Assembly: GCF_902686445.1 (NCBI RefSeq)
Contig: NC_062216.1
Location: forward strand, 15,521,084 to 15,585,083
Direction: 5' to 3'
From: Sciurus carolinensis
Taxonomy: Eukaryota > Chordata > Mammalia > Rodentia > Sciuridae
Length of the DNA: 64,000 bases
Shown here: positions 45,186 through 56,860 of the stretch, in pieces
Layout: the number at the start of each line of letters is the position of its first letter
Numbering within the stretch: the first letter of the stretch is position 1
Translations under genes and position numbers: made by a program
The notes under the pieces: generated by a model
Told to the model about the DNA's origin: nothing
The model's input: only the letters and a program-made list of their open reading frames with translations
Databases searched by the model: none

Positions 45186-47268
45186 ATATCTTTTAAGGGT
45201 TCCGCACCTGGGGCTATACAGCCAGAGAGGGAAGTGGTTTTCTGCCTCCTCTTTGTCCATGGGCCCTCTCCAGGCCTGGCTTTTGGGGCACCCAAAACCT
45301 TAAGGGGTAGCTCCCTTTAGCCTTGGAGTCTAGTACTGCCTTTTTATTTCCTGGACCCATTAGAGTTTCGCCACCTGCTTGTGGGTGACCCTTGGGGACC
45401 CCTGACCACTTTCTCACTTCTCTACTCTCCACCTGTATCTTAGAGCCACCAATTTTCACACCCAGAGCAAACTTGGACCTAAATACCTCAGTGATCAGGA
45501 TGGAATGTCCAGTGTGGGGTGCACTGCCTGTTTGGAACTGTGCCTGTGGACTAGCGTGGGTCATTGCCACCTCTTGGGGGCACTGAGCTTGGTCCTTGCC
45601 TTGAGCTTGGTGAACACTGGCTGCAGTTCTCCACACAGAACCAGTTCCCCCCACCCACCTCCTATTAGGTATAATGTACCTCCTGGCTGATAAATGGCCC
45701 CATGGTCTTGTGGTGTAGTCAGGGCCAGCTCTGAGAGCAGATGGGACTGGGTGTGGCCCTGAAGTCCCAGCAGGAAGGGGCTGAGGGGCCAGAGGGGGTT
45801 TGGAGGCTTCTGGATGAAAGGAACATGTCTTGGGAGATGGCTTCTTGTCTGCTGTCCTGAAGCTGCCAATTAACTGTGCCCTTTGGATGAAGGTGGCACT
45901 CAGGGAGGAGTGTGCCCCAAGGCCACCGAGATGCCCACTGCCGCACTGGAAGCTGAGCCAGCTCGGGCCAGCTGACTGTCACCTTCCATGTGGCCTTGTG
46001 GGATGAAGACATTGAAGTTGCTCTCCCCTAATGACCTTCAGCAGAGAACCCAGGCAGCTGCCTGGCAGACGTGTCCTTGCCTCTGCCTGCTGCCACCCGC
46101 CACCAGGCAATTAGCTGCTGCTGTAATTCTGGGTCTTTGCCCCCACAGCCCCCCTTTCCAGACAACCATGTTGAACAAGTGGCTTACAGGAGAAGGAGAG
46201 GGACTGTCTGGTCTGCCGCCCAGATGACAGGAGCCTGCGCAGAACGGCCGCGTGGGTGGATCACTGGGGACACTGCTCTGGGAGCAGATGGAAGGCAGCT
46301 CCACAGAGCACACGGGGCTGCGGCACCTGAGGATAAGTGAGGGTGACACTCGGGCGACAGGAGACTCTCCCAATCACTATCCCCCGGGGCTGGCCCCAAG
46401 CCCTGCCAATTACCTCCCTGATGAGCCAGGCTCTGCCTTCTGGGAGGGGCCAAGCTACCCCGTGGTAGGGCGCTTGCCAGGGAGTAAGGGGCTCAGTGGT
46501 CCCTGGAGAGCGTCCGGTGCTGTGGGTCGGGGCCAGGAGTCTGGGGAAGTGACCTCTGGGACCTTGGATTCCCGGGGTCCTGGTGGGGGCCTCTGTCCTC
46601 GCAGGCTTCTCTTCTGCCTGGCTCTGCTCCGCGACAACCTGGGTTAATCAGAAGCCACGCTGACCCTGGGAGGATGGTCTCAGAGGAGAGAACCTATTTT
46701 GAGCTGGTGAAATGATTAGTGGTACTAATCACACATCCTTAGCCCAGACCCTGTGGCCTACTTACTGCCTGCGCCCAACTTCCCTGCCGCTGGCTCGTTC
46801 CTTCCCGTCCCTTCCCGTGCCTCCTCTCCTCAAGCAGTCAGCCAAGCCTCCTCTCATCTCTTCCTGCTGTCCTCCTATTTTCTTGGGAAAGGAGGCCCTG
46901 GCAGGCTCCAAGACTCTGGCTTGCTCTTCCAGGACCCCATAAAGCTTCCAAATGACCTCAGGAGCTCTGGAAGCTAAATTATTCTGACCACAAGCTGAAT
47001 ACACCCTGTGGGTGATTCTGTATTCTAATTAAGGGGGTTCCTAGGCACAGAAAGAGGGACGGCCTTGGGGGTGCTCTGGAGGTGGTGGGCGCAGGAGCTT
47101 TTCATTGGAGGGCGGTGGGAGGTGCCACAGGCGGGGAGGGAAGGAGCTGAGAGGAAGTTCCCGCCCAGAGAGCGCTCCTGCTCTTGGCCTCTTGCCAGAG
47201 TGTCCTGAGGGTGGGGCCCTGGCTGAGTGGTCCAGGGGAGAGCTAGGTCCCGGGGCACTTAGAAGAGG
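45186..47268. other. Unassigned, non-coding
   Basis: GC-moderate unique sequence with dense overlapping small frames on both strands, none convincing. AT-rich 'attctaattaagg' at 47020-47035 is a lone homeodomain-like core. Confidence 0.45.
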
Positions 47269-47269
47269 G

Positions 47270-47650
47270 CTGTGGTTTGAATGTGTCCAGGAAGAATCGT
47301 TGTGCCCAGTGCAATGGAGCGCAAGCCTTCCTGAGCTGATGAGGGCCTTCCCTGCAGGAGGGGGTGTTATCTTGGGAGTAGGTTGCTGATGGAAGGAGAC
47401 CAGTTTGGTCTCCTTTCTCTCTCTGTGTCTCTGTCTCTCCCTCTTTCACACACACACACACACACACACAAAGCTATGCCTGCTCTCTCGCCTTTCCACA
47501 TTTCACCATGGGATGACATACCCTTGCCCATGCTGGGCCCTTTGTTCTTGGACTTCTTAGTGTCCAGACTTGTAAAGAAGAATCACTCTTTTGAAATAAA
47601 TTTTCTAGTCTCAGGTATTCTGTTATAGTAGCACAAAACAGACTAAGACA
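47270..47650 (+). mobile_element. MaLR-type LTR
   Basis: 'tgtggtttgaatgtgtccag', 'ctttgttcttggacttctta', 'gaaataaattttctagtctc' and 'attctgttatagtagcacaa', ending 'actaagaca'. Carries a (CA)12 run at 47447-47470. AAGAGGG occurs at both edges and could be a target duplication, but the exact ends are ambiguous. Confidence 0.75.
47447..47470. repeat. (CA)12 microsatellite within LTR
   Basis: Pure CA run. Confidence 0.97.
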
Positions 47651-48114
47651 AAGAGGGAGCCAGGAGCTGAGGGGCCTGCCAGCTCTGAGAACATGACCCA
47701 GGCTTGACGTCCTGAGCGTTGGCTTGCCGTGCTAGGTAAAGGCTGGTCACCTCCTCATTCACTCACTTGGTGAATAAGTGTGAGCACATATTACATGTCA
47801 GGCCCTGTGTGTGGTGTTTAGGGAAAGTGAAGAGTAAAAAATGCTGGGAAGGAGTGCTGAGTCGGGATTGGGTAGGGGGATCTTCTCTGGACCTAGGGCT
47901 GAAGCATGTCCGTAGAGAAGTATGCCCGTGCTGCGCTTTGGTTCTGCCTCTGACGGCTCCCCATCCTGCCATGTTCTGCATGGTCGGTCAGGGCCTGACC
48001 GTTAAGGGCTGTGTTTTCCAGTCTCTGGGTCAGCAGCTTTCCCGTTGGGCTCAGCCAGAGGGAGGCACTGGCAGGAAGAGGTGCTCTTATCAGGACTTTG
48101 CCTCTATGAATTCA

Positions 48115-48255
48115 CTTGAATCTCTATTAAAGCTCTGTGAAGTGGGCTATACCTACTTTATGGAGAGGAAAACTGAACCACAGTGAGTTAAAGGACATGG
48201 TTAGTGAATAACTGGGCATCAAATCAGGTAATACAGTCCCAGAACTTGAGTTTTA
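48115..48255 (-). mobile_element. MIR SINE
   Basis: 'gagaggaaaactgaaccaca', 'aaggacatggttagtgaata' and 'ctgggcatcaaatcaggtaa' are the reversed MIR core. Confidence 0.7.
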
Positions 48256-48384
48256 ACCTGCATCCTATAGCTCTACGCCTTCTATGGGGCCAGGTCCAGA
48301 ATAATAGGCTAAAATGGCAGAGTTCGGTAAGTGCGAGACTCTGGAGGAAAACCTGAGTATGACTAGTAGCTTCCCTATGACAGA

Positions 48385-48540
48385 TGCTATGGTCTTGAGT
48401 GAGTCACTTAATCACTAGGAACTTCAGTTTGCCTTTCTATTAACTGGGGGTAATAACAGAACCTGGTTCACAGGGATTTTGTGTTATCAAATGAGCTGAT
48501 GAACAAGGAACACTCACCACACTGCCTGGCCCTTGGTCTA
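48385..48540 (+). mobile_element. MIR SINE
   Basis: 'gagtgagtcacttaatcact', 'tctattaactgggggtaata' and 'actcaccacactgcctggcc' in MIR order. Confidence 0.75.
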
Positions 48541-49890
48541 AATTAGCTTTCATTTTCGTTTTTTCTTTCCAGTGCCTGCCCTGGACTCAGGAGTCCAGCA
48601 GATGGGACTGCGCAACTGGATCCCAGGTCAAGTAGGGCCCAAGCTGCTCTGTGCCTCCAGATACCGTTGGGACTTGGGGCGAGTTCCCTGCGCTTCATGA
48701 CGCCCAGTCTGAGGCCCCATGGCTGAAGATGCCCTTGGTATCTAGGTTATCCTGCCCTTGACTGTAGCTATTCTGTCTCCTCAGATGGTGTTTCCCTGAA
48801 GTCTTATACTGTGCCTTCCTCCTGCATAGGCCTCCGCCTTGTGGGGACCTCCTGGTGTCCCTGTGAGGACATAGCCAGACTGAATCAGGCCAAGAATTCC
48901 CAGACCTGCATCTGTGGAGGAATCCCAGGCTCACAGAAACCGAAGTGGTCTCTGTTTTTATTTATTTGCTTTTACTTTCTGTTTTGAACCTCAACAAAAG
49001 ATGAAGCCCCCATGCCTATGTATGTGTACACATGCACGTACACACAAGCAGGCACACAGTACTAAAATCAATGACCCAGTGGCAAACCTCAGGGAATTGC
49101 TGAGCCTTGAACAATTTCAGCCAACTGATGAGGATCCCAAATAATTTCCATTCTAATCTGTGTTGCTTGACTTCTAAGAAGGTAATGGCCCCGTTGGTCA
49201 CATGCCGTCCTTTCTGTACACGATTTATGGCTGCTACTTGCCTTTCTGAACTGCTACAAAGTGTGGAGGAAAAACAGCCTTTGAATTACTGCTGGCCATT
49301 CTTGGCTGAGATGCTGGGGCCTGGCTCCCAGCTTGGGCAAACATGGAGGTGCCCAGGCCAGGGGAAGGGTAGTGAGAGACGGAAGGAGGAAGAGCTGGAA
49401 GCAGGGAAGAGACAGGTGCTCTGAACCTGAAACCCAGAAAGTGATTATATTATCATTAGCAATAACAGAGAACACGAATATACTTCATAATTGGCAAGAA
49501 TGTTGCAAGCATTATTTCCACTTAATCTTAACACCCTGTCATTGTTCAGGGCTGAGATTTATGTTAGGTGGCTTTGCAAGGACAGACTTTGGTTGGCAGG
49601 GGCACAGCCACAACAAATCCCAGGTCTTCTGACAGTCGCACAGTACTTGTGGTGAGTATGTGGAGGGAGGAGGCTACCGGCTTCCTGGCCACGTTTGCTG
49701 CCACTGGCTCAGGTGGGTGGGGTCTTACTGTATGGAGAGCACACAACTCAAGGTCATGCCTTTACTCTTTCAGTTGACGATTCACTGGCTCTGAGCTGAG
49801 ACCAGCGGTCTCTGGCCAGCCACTCCTCAGTTGTGGTTTCTAGGGAGGTGGGACAGGCCAAGAGTGAATTGATTCATGTAAGTATGTTAT
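48541..49890. other. Unassigned, non-coding
   Basis: No recognised gene or repeat except a minor CACA-rich run near 49030. Confidence 0.45.
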
Positions 49891-49894
49891 TTCT

Positions 49895-50070
49895 GGAAAA
49901 TGGTTCAGAGAGAGTGCTTTGCTGAGTTGGTGAGTCTCCTAACCTGCCTCTAAATCTCAGCTCTCCTTTCACCTGTAAGTGGGATTGTAACAATCAAGTC
50001 ATTGTGAGAATTAAATGAAATAATGAAAGAGCTTTAAAAGTGGTAAGGCATCCAAGAAATATACAGGAAT
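49895..50070 (+). mobile_element. MIR SINE
   Basis: 'ctaacctgcctctaaatctc', 'acctgtaagtgggattgtaa' and 'tcattgtgagaattaaatga' in MIR order. Confidence 0.72.
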
Positions 50071-50096
50071 CTTGATAGACCTTTCACCACCTTCAC

Positions 50097-50152
50097 ATCA
50101 TCATCTCCATTTTCCTCCTCCTCCTCCATCATCATCATCATCATCGTCATGT
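50097..50152. repeat. Imperfect (ATC)n / (CTC)n microsatellite
   Basis: Runs of TCA and TCC triplets. Confidence 0.9.
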
Positions 50153-50204
50153 TGATCTTGTAAGAAGGAACACAGATCAGAAATTACTAAAATTATGGAG
50201 CAAC

Positions 50205-50485
50205 ACTTAAAATTATCCAGGGAGCTTATTAAAAATGTGGCTTCCTGGACTCAACCCCCTGCAGAAAACCTGATTCAGAAAATCTCCGTGGGGGCTTGGA
50301 AGTTAGCTCAGTTGGTAGAGTGCTCGCCTCACAAGCACAAGGCCCTGGGTTCAATCCCCAGCACCCCCCCCCCCCAAAAAAAAAAAAAGAAGTCTCCTTG
50401 GAACCCAGGAATCTTCCTGTTTACCAGTATTTGGGGTGATTTTGTTACAAGCGGTCTACAGATCACACTTGGAGAAACATGGCTT
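50205..50485 (+). mobile_element. MER5A-like hAT (Charlie) fossil, split by an ID element
   Basis: 'ccagggagcttattaaaaat', 'cctgattcagaaaatctccg' before and 'ggaatcttcctgtttaccag' after the ID insertion follow MER5A order, ending 'acacttggagaaacatgg'. Non-autonomous DNA transposon remnant. Confidence 0.68.
50290..50388 (+). mobile_element. ID SINE with RNA polymerase III promoter boxes
   Basis: tRNA-derived: A box TAGCTCAGTTGGTAGAGTG at 50304-50322, then 'ctcgcctcacaagcacaagg', then B box GGTTCAATCCC around 50348-50358, then a run of 12 C and 13 A. A degraded target duplication (TCTCCNTGG) is visible on both sides (50283-50291 and 50393-50401). It is a retroposon, not a tRNA gene. Confidence 0.9.
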
Positions 50486-50489
50486 TAGA

Positions 50490-51120
50490 GTTGAAGGATA
50501 AATTAAAGATTGTATCATACAAAGCGTTTAGCAATGCCTGTGAAACCTGTAAGCCCATGACAAAATGTGTAAGTAATCTGGAGCTTTGGAAAAGGGTTGT
50601 TAATGATGAATTCACATGAGATCACGGACAGTGTGGTCCATGCGTCACTCTTCAAGGGCAAGAGCAGACTCCCTGGGTTTTTTGGTTTGGCTCCACCTAG
50701 ATTCAGCCACCTGGGGTGAGCTGGTTTAGAAGATACACATCTAACACACCACGTGAACTGGGCTTGTTGGGATTGAAATGGCAGCATTAATGCAAATGAA
50801 AGAAGTGCCTGTTTATACTAACACACAACAGAGCAGTTAACCCACTTTATTAGCCATAATTAAATCCCTCAAAATGAAGTTGAAGATTCTCAACTTGTGA
50901 GCTGGAGCAAATCCCTGTCTGTGGCTTCCTGGAGAGGGCCCTCCCCCGGTTGCCCTGTGCCCTGCTGTCCTGAGCTGATGCCACTCTGTTCCTGATGATT
51001 GCAAAGAGCCCTTGCAGCTGCCACTGGTGTGTTGACTTTGCAAGTCACTTTTTTGTTTTTGTTTTTAATAGGGTCATGCTAATTTTGCTGCAGAAAACAA
51101 GGGTGTGGTAGACAAAGAAA
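50490..51120. promoter_or_regulatory. AT-rich low-repeat block with octamer and homeodomain motifs
   Basis: TTAATGCAAATGA (octamer ATGCAAAT at 50790-50797) and TAATTA at 50857-50862, with no recognised repeat. Weaker candidate regulatory DNA than 33-34 kb. Confidence 0.25.
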
Positions 51121-53046
51121 ACAACCTAAGCCAAATGTGTAGCCGAAGTCCAGGATGGCCGGTGGCCAGGTGAGGTTTGCATTTATTTCTGGAGGTGGAG
51201 TCAGGGACTTCTATGCAACTCAGACTTGTATCCACTAGTTTGCAGGATGGTTAGAAGCTTCTTGAGGAAAATACTGCAGCCATGTCTAAATTGGGGGTTT
51301 GGATGTGATTAAACATTTGGGAAACTAAAAACAGGGTTGGGTGGCAGGGGACCCATTACTCGGGGAATTGAGGCCACCTGAAAGGGAACCTTGTGGGTAG
51401 GACCGTAGGACGGGACCCAGAGTCAAACCTGAGGTTCAGGTGCCCTCTGTTTTGGTGAGCGTGTGTTTATTTGAGAGGCTCCCACCCTATCACTGGGGGA
51501 AGAAGAGGCTTCCTCAAATTCTTTAGCTGGAGACCCCTACAGGAGACTGAAACTCAGAAGGGAAAGGATGCTGATAATATGAGCTGCAGCAAGGGTGGGT
51601 GCAGATGTGGGTGGGTACCCCAAAGCTCAGAGTGGTAGCCAGAGCAGAGGGGGGACCATGGCAAAGAGCAAAACCAAACCAAAACAAAAACCCAGCTTGG
51701 GACCTGAACCCAAAGGAGTGAGGGATGCCAAGTGGAACCCCACTAGGTAGTAGAGGGGAGGGTGGTACCAAAGGGGGTTGAGGTGCTGCAGATGGGAAGT
51801 GGGTGCGCTGGTCATTGCCTCACGGGATGGTGTGTCTGGCCTGCTTGGGCCATGCTGGTGAAACCCGGAGGGCAGCTGGACACCTTGCCGCTGGGTATGG
51901 GTTTCCCTGCGAGGTCCCCGCTGGGCTTCTCCCTCCCCATCCTCTATTTTCTTTCTTTTTGAAATTTCTGTTCATACTTGGTAGTTATGGGTTGCCGGAC
52001 TCTCCAGCGCTCAGTCTGACACTTATGGAAGATAAAAATAAAACCCAGAGAATTTGCTATGGTGTCGTTCTTCAACTCTCGAGGTCCCTATATGACCCTC
52101 TCTCCACCTTGAAGAGTCATTTTATGATTTTCTGTTGAATTATTTGCAGAGCACTTAGTTTTCTTTTGAGGAAAGGGGCAGGAAAATGGGCCTACTGTTG
52201 GGGAGCCAGCATCTCTGTCTCGCTTCCAAACCTCTGTCCTGTGTGGCCAGATGGGGAATTAGCAGGTGCTGGTCCTTCATGTGACTGGTTGTGGCAGCAC
52301 AGGCAGGGGCCAGGTCTGCAGGAAGATGCTCAGAATTGTCCCTGGTGTCTGACAGGGTGACACCAGGCCTTGAGGCTATCGTTGGAGAGAGTAGTGGGCT
52401 GCAAGTCTTCAGGACTGGTTCAATGTGGCTGTGCGCAGGGTCTCGCTGCTGCCGAGGGAAGGCAGGACTGGGTACCAGGCAGATCAGTGCACCGGCCCAT
52501 CTGTCACCTGCAGTTACAGCCTATAGGAGTCATGCTAATGGAGCTGCAACTGAAGAGCCAACTGGGGCCTACAGATGTGAGAGGTGCCAGGGGACAGGAC
52601 TCCACATTCCAGTCACTTTTACACAAGATAGAAAGCAACTGCCCCTTTGACTGTTGGGATTTATTCAGCTGGCATTTTCAAATCAGGTTTTTACCATGTG
52701 CCTCATGTGGTATTTGATGTTGTAGAAGAGAAACGAAGCAGATCCAGTCCCTGCCTTTGGGGAACTGACCATCAAGTGAGGGAGCATCAGCCACAGAGAC
52801 AGATGGGATTTCTGCCTGGGAGGGACCTGTGCAAAATGTTGTGGTTCCATCCAGGAACCCCAGGGTGTTGTCACAGTGGCAGTGACAATTTGAGTTGGAT
52901 GTTGAAGGGTGCCTGTAGGAAATTCCCGGCAGGACAAGTGAGAAATGCAGAGAAATACCACCTAGTCAAAGTCTTGATGTCTAAGGTGTGGGTTTGAAAA
53001 AAGAGTTTGGGGCAAAAAGGTTTTCCTCTCCAGGAGCTTGCACCTT
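51121..53046. other. Unassigned, non-coding
   Basis: Several overlapping frames of 110-119 codons at 51803-52997 share no recognised domain. No gene supported. Confidence 0.45.
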
Positions 53047-53385
53047 GTCTTAGTCTGTTTGTGCTACTATAACAGAGTACCTGAGACTAGGTGATTTATA
53101 AAGAACAGAGATTTATTTGGCTCATGTTCTAGAGGTTGCAAAGTCCAAGACCAAGGGGCATCTGGTGAAGGCTTTCTTGCTATGCAATTCCATGCTGGAA
53201 GGACAAAGAGAAGGTGAGAACAAGCCAACAGGAGAGTGAACTCACAGCCTCAAGTCCTTTTATAATTGGTATGAATTGGTTTACAAGGGTGGAGCCCTCA
53301 TGACCTAAACACCTCCCATTAGGCCCCGCCCCAAACACTGTTGCAGCGGGTTCCTGGGGGCACACCCAAACCTTGGCACCACATG
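53047..53385 (-). mobile_element. MLT1/MST-like MaLR LTR
   Basis: 'gtcttagtctgtttgtgcta', 'gagactaggtgatttataaa', 'gatttatttggctcatgttc', 'ctcatgacctaaacacctcc' and 'ggcacacccaaaccttggca' in reversed LTR order. Confidence 0.82.
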
Positions 53386-53658
53386 ATTAGAGCCTCGTGC
53401 CTATACATAACAATAAAATTATCATGTGCTAATTTGCACCATGGCGTGAGAGATTGTCAACTAAGATGTTAAGTGAAGTGCAGTTGCCATTTAAATCTTC
53501 CTTTTCATATTGTAATGGAAACTTCTCTCTGGTTAGTGGATTTTGAGGCATCCTCAAGGATTGAGCAGGAGACTTTGGAGGAGGGGGTATCACAATGTTC
53601 AATTCTTGTTAGCAAGAGACTCCAAGTCACTCTTTAGGTCAAAGCCTAGGGCTTACTA

Positions 53659-53660
<2 letters not shown>

Positions 53661-53694
<34 letters not shown>
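53661..53694. repeat. (GT)17 microsatellite
   Basis: Pure GT run ending GTGCGTG. Confidence 0.97.
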
Positions 53695-53699
<5 letters not shown>

Positions 53700-54039
53700 A
53701 AATCTAAGCTGCCTTGAGATAGTCTTCTTTTCACTTTCTCCATGCTGACCTTCCTGCCTGACACACCGTAGGGCTCTGATACCTGGGTATTGAACATGAC
53801 TGCCATCAGGACCTGGGTGACAAACGTACATTTGCTCCACAGGAAGCCCACAGTGCTAATAGCAACAGCTCTGCTGGGAGGCTCCAGGCTCTTGGGAGGC
53901 GGGGTTCCCCTGTTCCCATGAGCACTTGCCTTCACATGGGGCTCACAGGAAGTTCTGAGATCTGTCTGCTCATTACCTGCCTCTAGGCTCATCTTATGCC
54001 ACCTAGTATTGTCTCTGGTCACCCCCAGATCTCTGTCAT

Positions 54040-54315
54040 CCCTCGGTGCTTCTTCTCATGCAGTTCCTTGCCTGGAAGGGGAGTCTCCCTCCTCCATTCC
54101 CACTCCGCCTTCAAACCCCATGTGAGACGCCACGTCCTTCAGGAGCCTTTGCTGGATGCCCCTCACCCCGGGCATGGACCCTTCTCTGCACCGTCCCCAC
54201 AGGCTGGCTTCTGTCATAGCATTGGACTGCAGTCTCTTGTGCTCATGTTCTGTTCCCCATGGGGCCTACAGTTCCTTGAGCACACAGATTGCTTAGCTCA
54301 TCTGTGAATTCTTGG
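54040..54315 (+). mobile_element. L2 3' fragment
   Basis: 'caggagcctttgctggatgc', 'gcctacagttccttgagcac' and 'ttcttggttctagaatgtgg' in L2 order. Confidence 0.55.
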
Positions 54316-55330
54316 TTCTAGAATGTGGTGAAGCTTTCAGTCACCGCTCAAGGAAGATGGGGCCAGCGCTTTCTCCATAAGGCTCTCTTCTGTTCCAAGG
54401 GAGCCTGTGGCAGTGCCACCTTTGAAAAGTGAAGTTGCTGGAGCACCGTGGATGCACGGGTTGGAGAGGGAGGCAGGAGCCATGGCGGAGGTGCGTGGAA
54501 ATCTATGTGCCCAGGAAGAGGGCGTGAGGATGCCCTTCTCACTAATCTGATGGTCCACCTGCACCTGGACTTAGGATGGTAGGTGCTGCTGCTTTTGTCT
54601 CTCCCTCTAGCATTTCCAGATATTCTCATCACCACCCCCTCAACTTTAGAAAGAGACAGGGGATGACTACATAAAAGCTATAAGGAGGGTAACTTAAATG
54701 ATCCAGGGGGAACAGGGGTGTAATTAGGTTTCTTAAATCTGGAAAGATCAAGATGGATGGAGGGTGGGATGAAAGGTTTTGCAGTCATGGAAGATAGAGT
54801 GCTTGTTGACATCGTAACATCTTAGACCTAAATTCCTCTTTCTCCTCTGTCCCCATAAAACTTGACAGGAGATAATTTTAGGAGAACTAAAGGGAATCCC
54901 ACTTTACCCAGCGAGTGGTATAAATTTATGCAACTTTTTATCCCCAAGAGATGTTGCCCAAGCTGAACATATAAATAACTTCAAGAAGGGTTTAGAGATT
55001 TCAGAGATTAAAGTCCCCTAATGAGCTGGGGAATGGAGTTCCATATTTTAGGATGTTACCTTAAGTTGGTACTTACGCCCCCAGCAAGCTCCTTGCTGTG
55101 CCTGTCAGAGATGGGATATATCAATGCTTTCAGACTTTGCAGTTCGTGACCCTCCGCTTCTGGGCTGTGCTGGTCAGAAGCTAGGGGCCTGTGCTGCTCC
55201 GTGGGCTTAGGAGAGAGGTCAGTGTTGGACTGTTTCTAAAAGATGTTCTCAGCCCAGGGGAAGAATTGGGGCTGGGCTGCCTGGGCTGCAGCTAGTGGGG
55301 AAGGAGAGTTGGAATTCAGTGCAAAACCCT
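54316..55330. other. Unassigned, non-coding
   Basis: No recognised gene. 54640-55050 is AT-rich and repeat-free with scattered TAATTTT cores. Confidence 0.4.
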
Positions 55331-55334
55331 GAGC

Positions 55335-55685
55335 TAGTGTTCTAGCACTGATTTTTGAAAAATTGCATTAAATACATACACAAAACCACCATTTCAGCCA
55401 TTATTAGGGAGTATAATTTGGTGGTACTTAGTACATTCATAACACTGGCCACCCTCCTCCCATCCAGTTCGCTCTAGACCTTTTTAACACCCCACAGGGA
55501 ATCCCACACCCTGTAGGAAGCTGCACATCCCATAAGCAGTCACTTCTAGCCACCCTCTCCACCAGCCCATGGCAATCAACGATTTGTTTTCTGTCTTCTC
55601 ACAATTTCTAGGACTAATTTTACTTCCTGGGTCTGCATGGCCGAGCAGAGTTTTCCTTCCTCTCTAGCTGCATCTTGTTCCATGT
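55335..55685 (-). mobile_element. Old L1M 3' fragment
   Basis: 'aaaccaccatttcagccatt', 'gtggtacttagtacattcat', 'agcccatggcaatcaacgat' and 'ctgtcttctcacaatttcta' are reversed L1M 3'-end landmarks. Confidence 0.65.
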
Positions 55686-56434
55686 TCTCCTTTGGCCCTC
55701 GTCCAGTTCTTAACAAGTCCTGGATCTGGGGGCCTCGTGACTTCTGCACTCACTTACTGGTCCTTGCCTGAGCTACAGGTTAAACACCCTGCCTGACTCC
55801 AGGCCGGGGTCTGAGAACACCCCCTGGAAATGGCCCTGCAGGCTGAACCCTGGACGGCCTGAGCTGGCCCCAGGAGGGAGGTTTCGGAGATATAGGAGAA
55901 AGTCCTGGGTAGACTGTAGAGTACAGGGCGAGGTTGGAAGTTATCTACTCCAGGAAGGTGACGCCTCCATAGAACATGGATGGACCTGGCTGCTTTCGGT
56001 GTTCAGATGTGCCCAGCTGTCTCTCTCCATGGAGGCACTAAGACTTGGTGGCACCTTACATGCACTCAGGAGAGGTCAGTAGCTGCTTCTGGGGGACCTG
56101 GGAGGGGGCATCAGCAGCACAGGGTTTTTTCTGGAGCAGTCTGTCTGCCGCAGCTGAGAGTGGCAGGGTGGGACTGGAGCTGTGTGCCAGGCCTGGGATC
56201 CGTCCTGGGCAGCTACAGATTCCTCCCTCCTTCATAGGACTGTCATGAGGATCGCGGCGTGCACATGAGAGAGCTACGGAAAGTGTCAACTGCTGGGCAA
56301 GTGGAAGGCTGGGCCTATACTATACAAAAACTGGGAAGTCTCCTGCTCTCGCCTGCCCATCTCTAGACAGCTTGCATGATTGAGATGGGGGGCTGGCAGT
56401 GTGCCAGCCTTTGAGTCTTTCTCATACTTACTCA
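55686..56434. other. Unassigned, non-coding
   Basis: No recognised gene or repeat. Confidence 0.45.
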
Positions 56435-56540
56435 TTAATTCACTCTCTCACCCCCACATTCATGCAGATATCACTCATTCATTCACTCATTCACTCAATC
56501 ACTTGGGTATCCATTCACTCGCACATCCATTCATCCACTC
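56435..56540. repeat. Imperfect (TCAT/TCAC)n simple repeat
   Basis: Degenerate runs of CATTCACTCATT. Confidence 0.85.
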
Positions 56541-56544
56541 TTGC

Positions 56545-56860
56545 TTTAGATCTTCATTATTCAACATGGTAGCCACGAGCCACATGTAGCAATTGAAAAT
56601 TTATGAAATGTGCCAGTCTGAATTTAGATGATCCATCAATATAAAATGCACACTGAATTTCAAGGACTTAATATAAAAAATTTAAAAATCTCATTAATAA
56701 CTTTAAAAAAGATATTGATTACATGTTGAAAGTATAGCACTTGGGGCACCTGGGGGTTAAATAAAATGTACTTTGAAAATTAATTTCACTTACTTCTTAA
56801 AAATGTGACTGCTAGAAAATTTAAAGTTTCCTATGTGGTTTACATGGTATTTTTTCTTTT
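56545..56860 (+). mobile_element. hAT-type non-autonomous DNA transposon fossil
   Basis: 'ccacgagccacatgtagcaa', 'aaatgtgccagtctgaattt', 'ttgattacatgttgaaagta', 'ggttaaataaaatgtacttt' and 'gactgctagaaaatttaaag' match an old mammalian MER-type DNA element. The family name is not asserted. Confidence 0.6.

Noticed and set aside
50300..50362. tRNA-like gene with A and B boxes
   Set aside because: Followed by a C/A tail and flanked by a degraded target duplication. This is an ID retroposon, not a functional tRNA gene.
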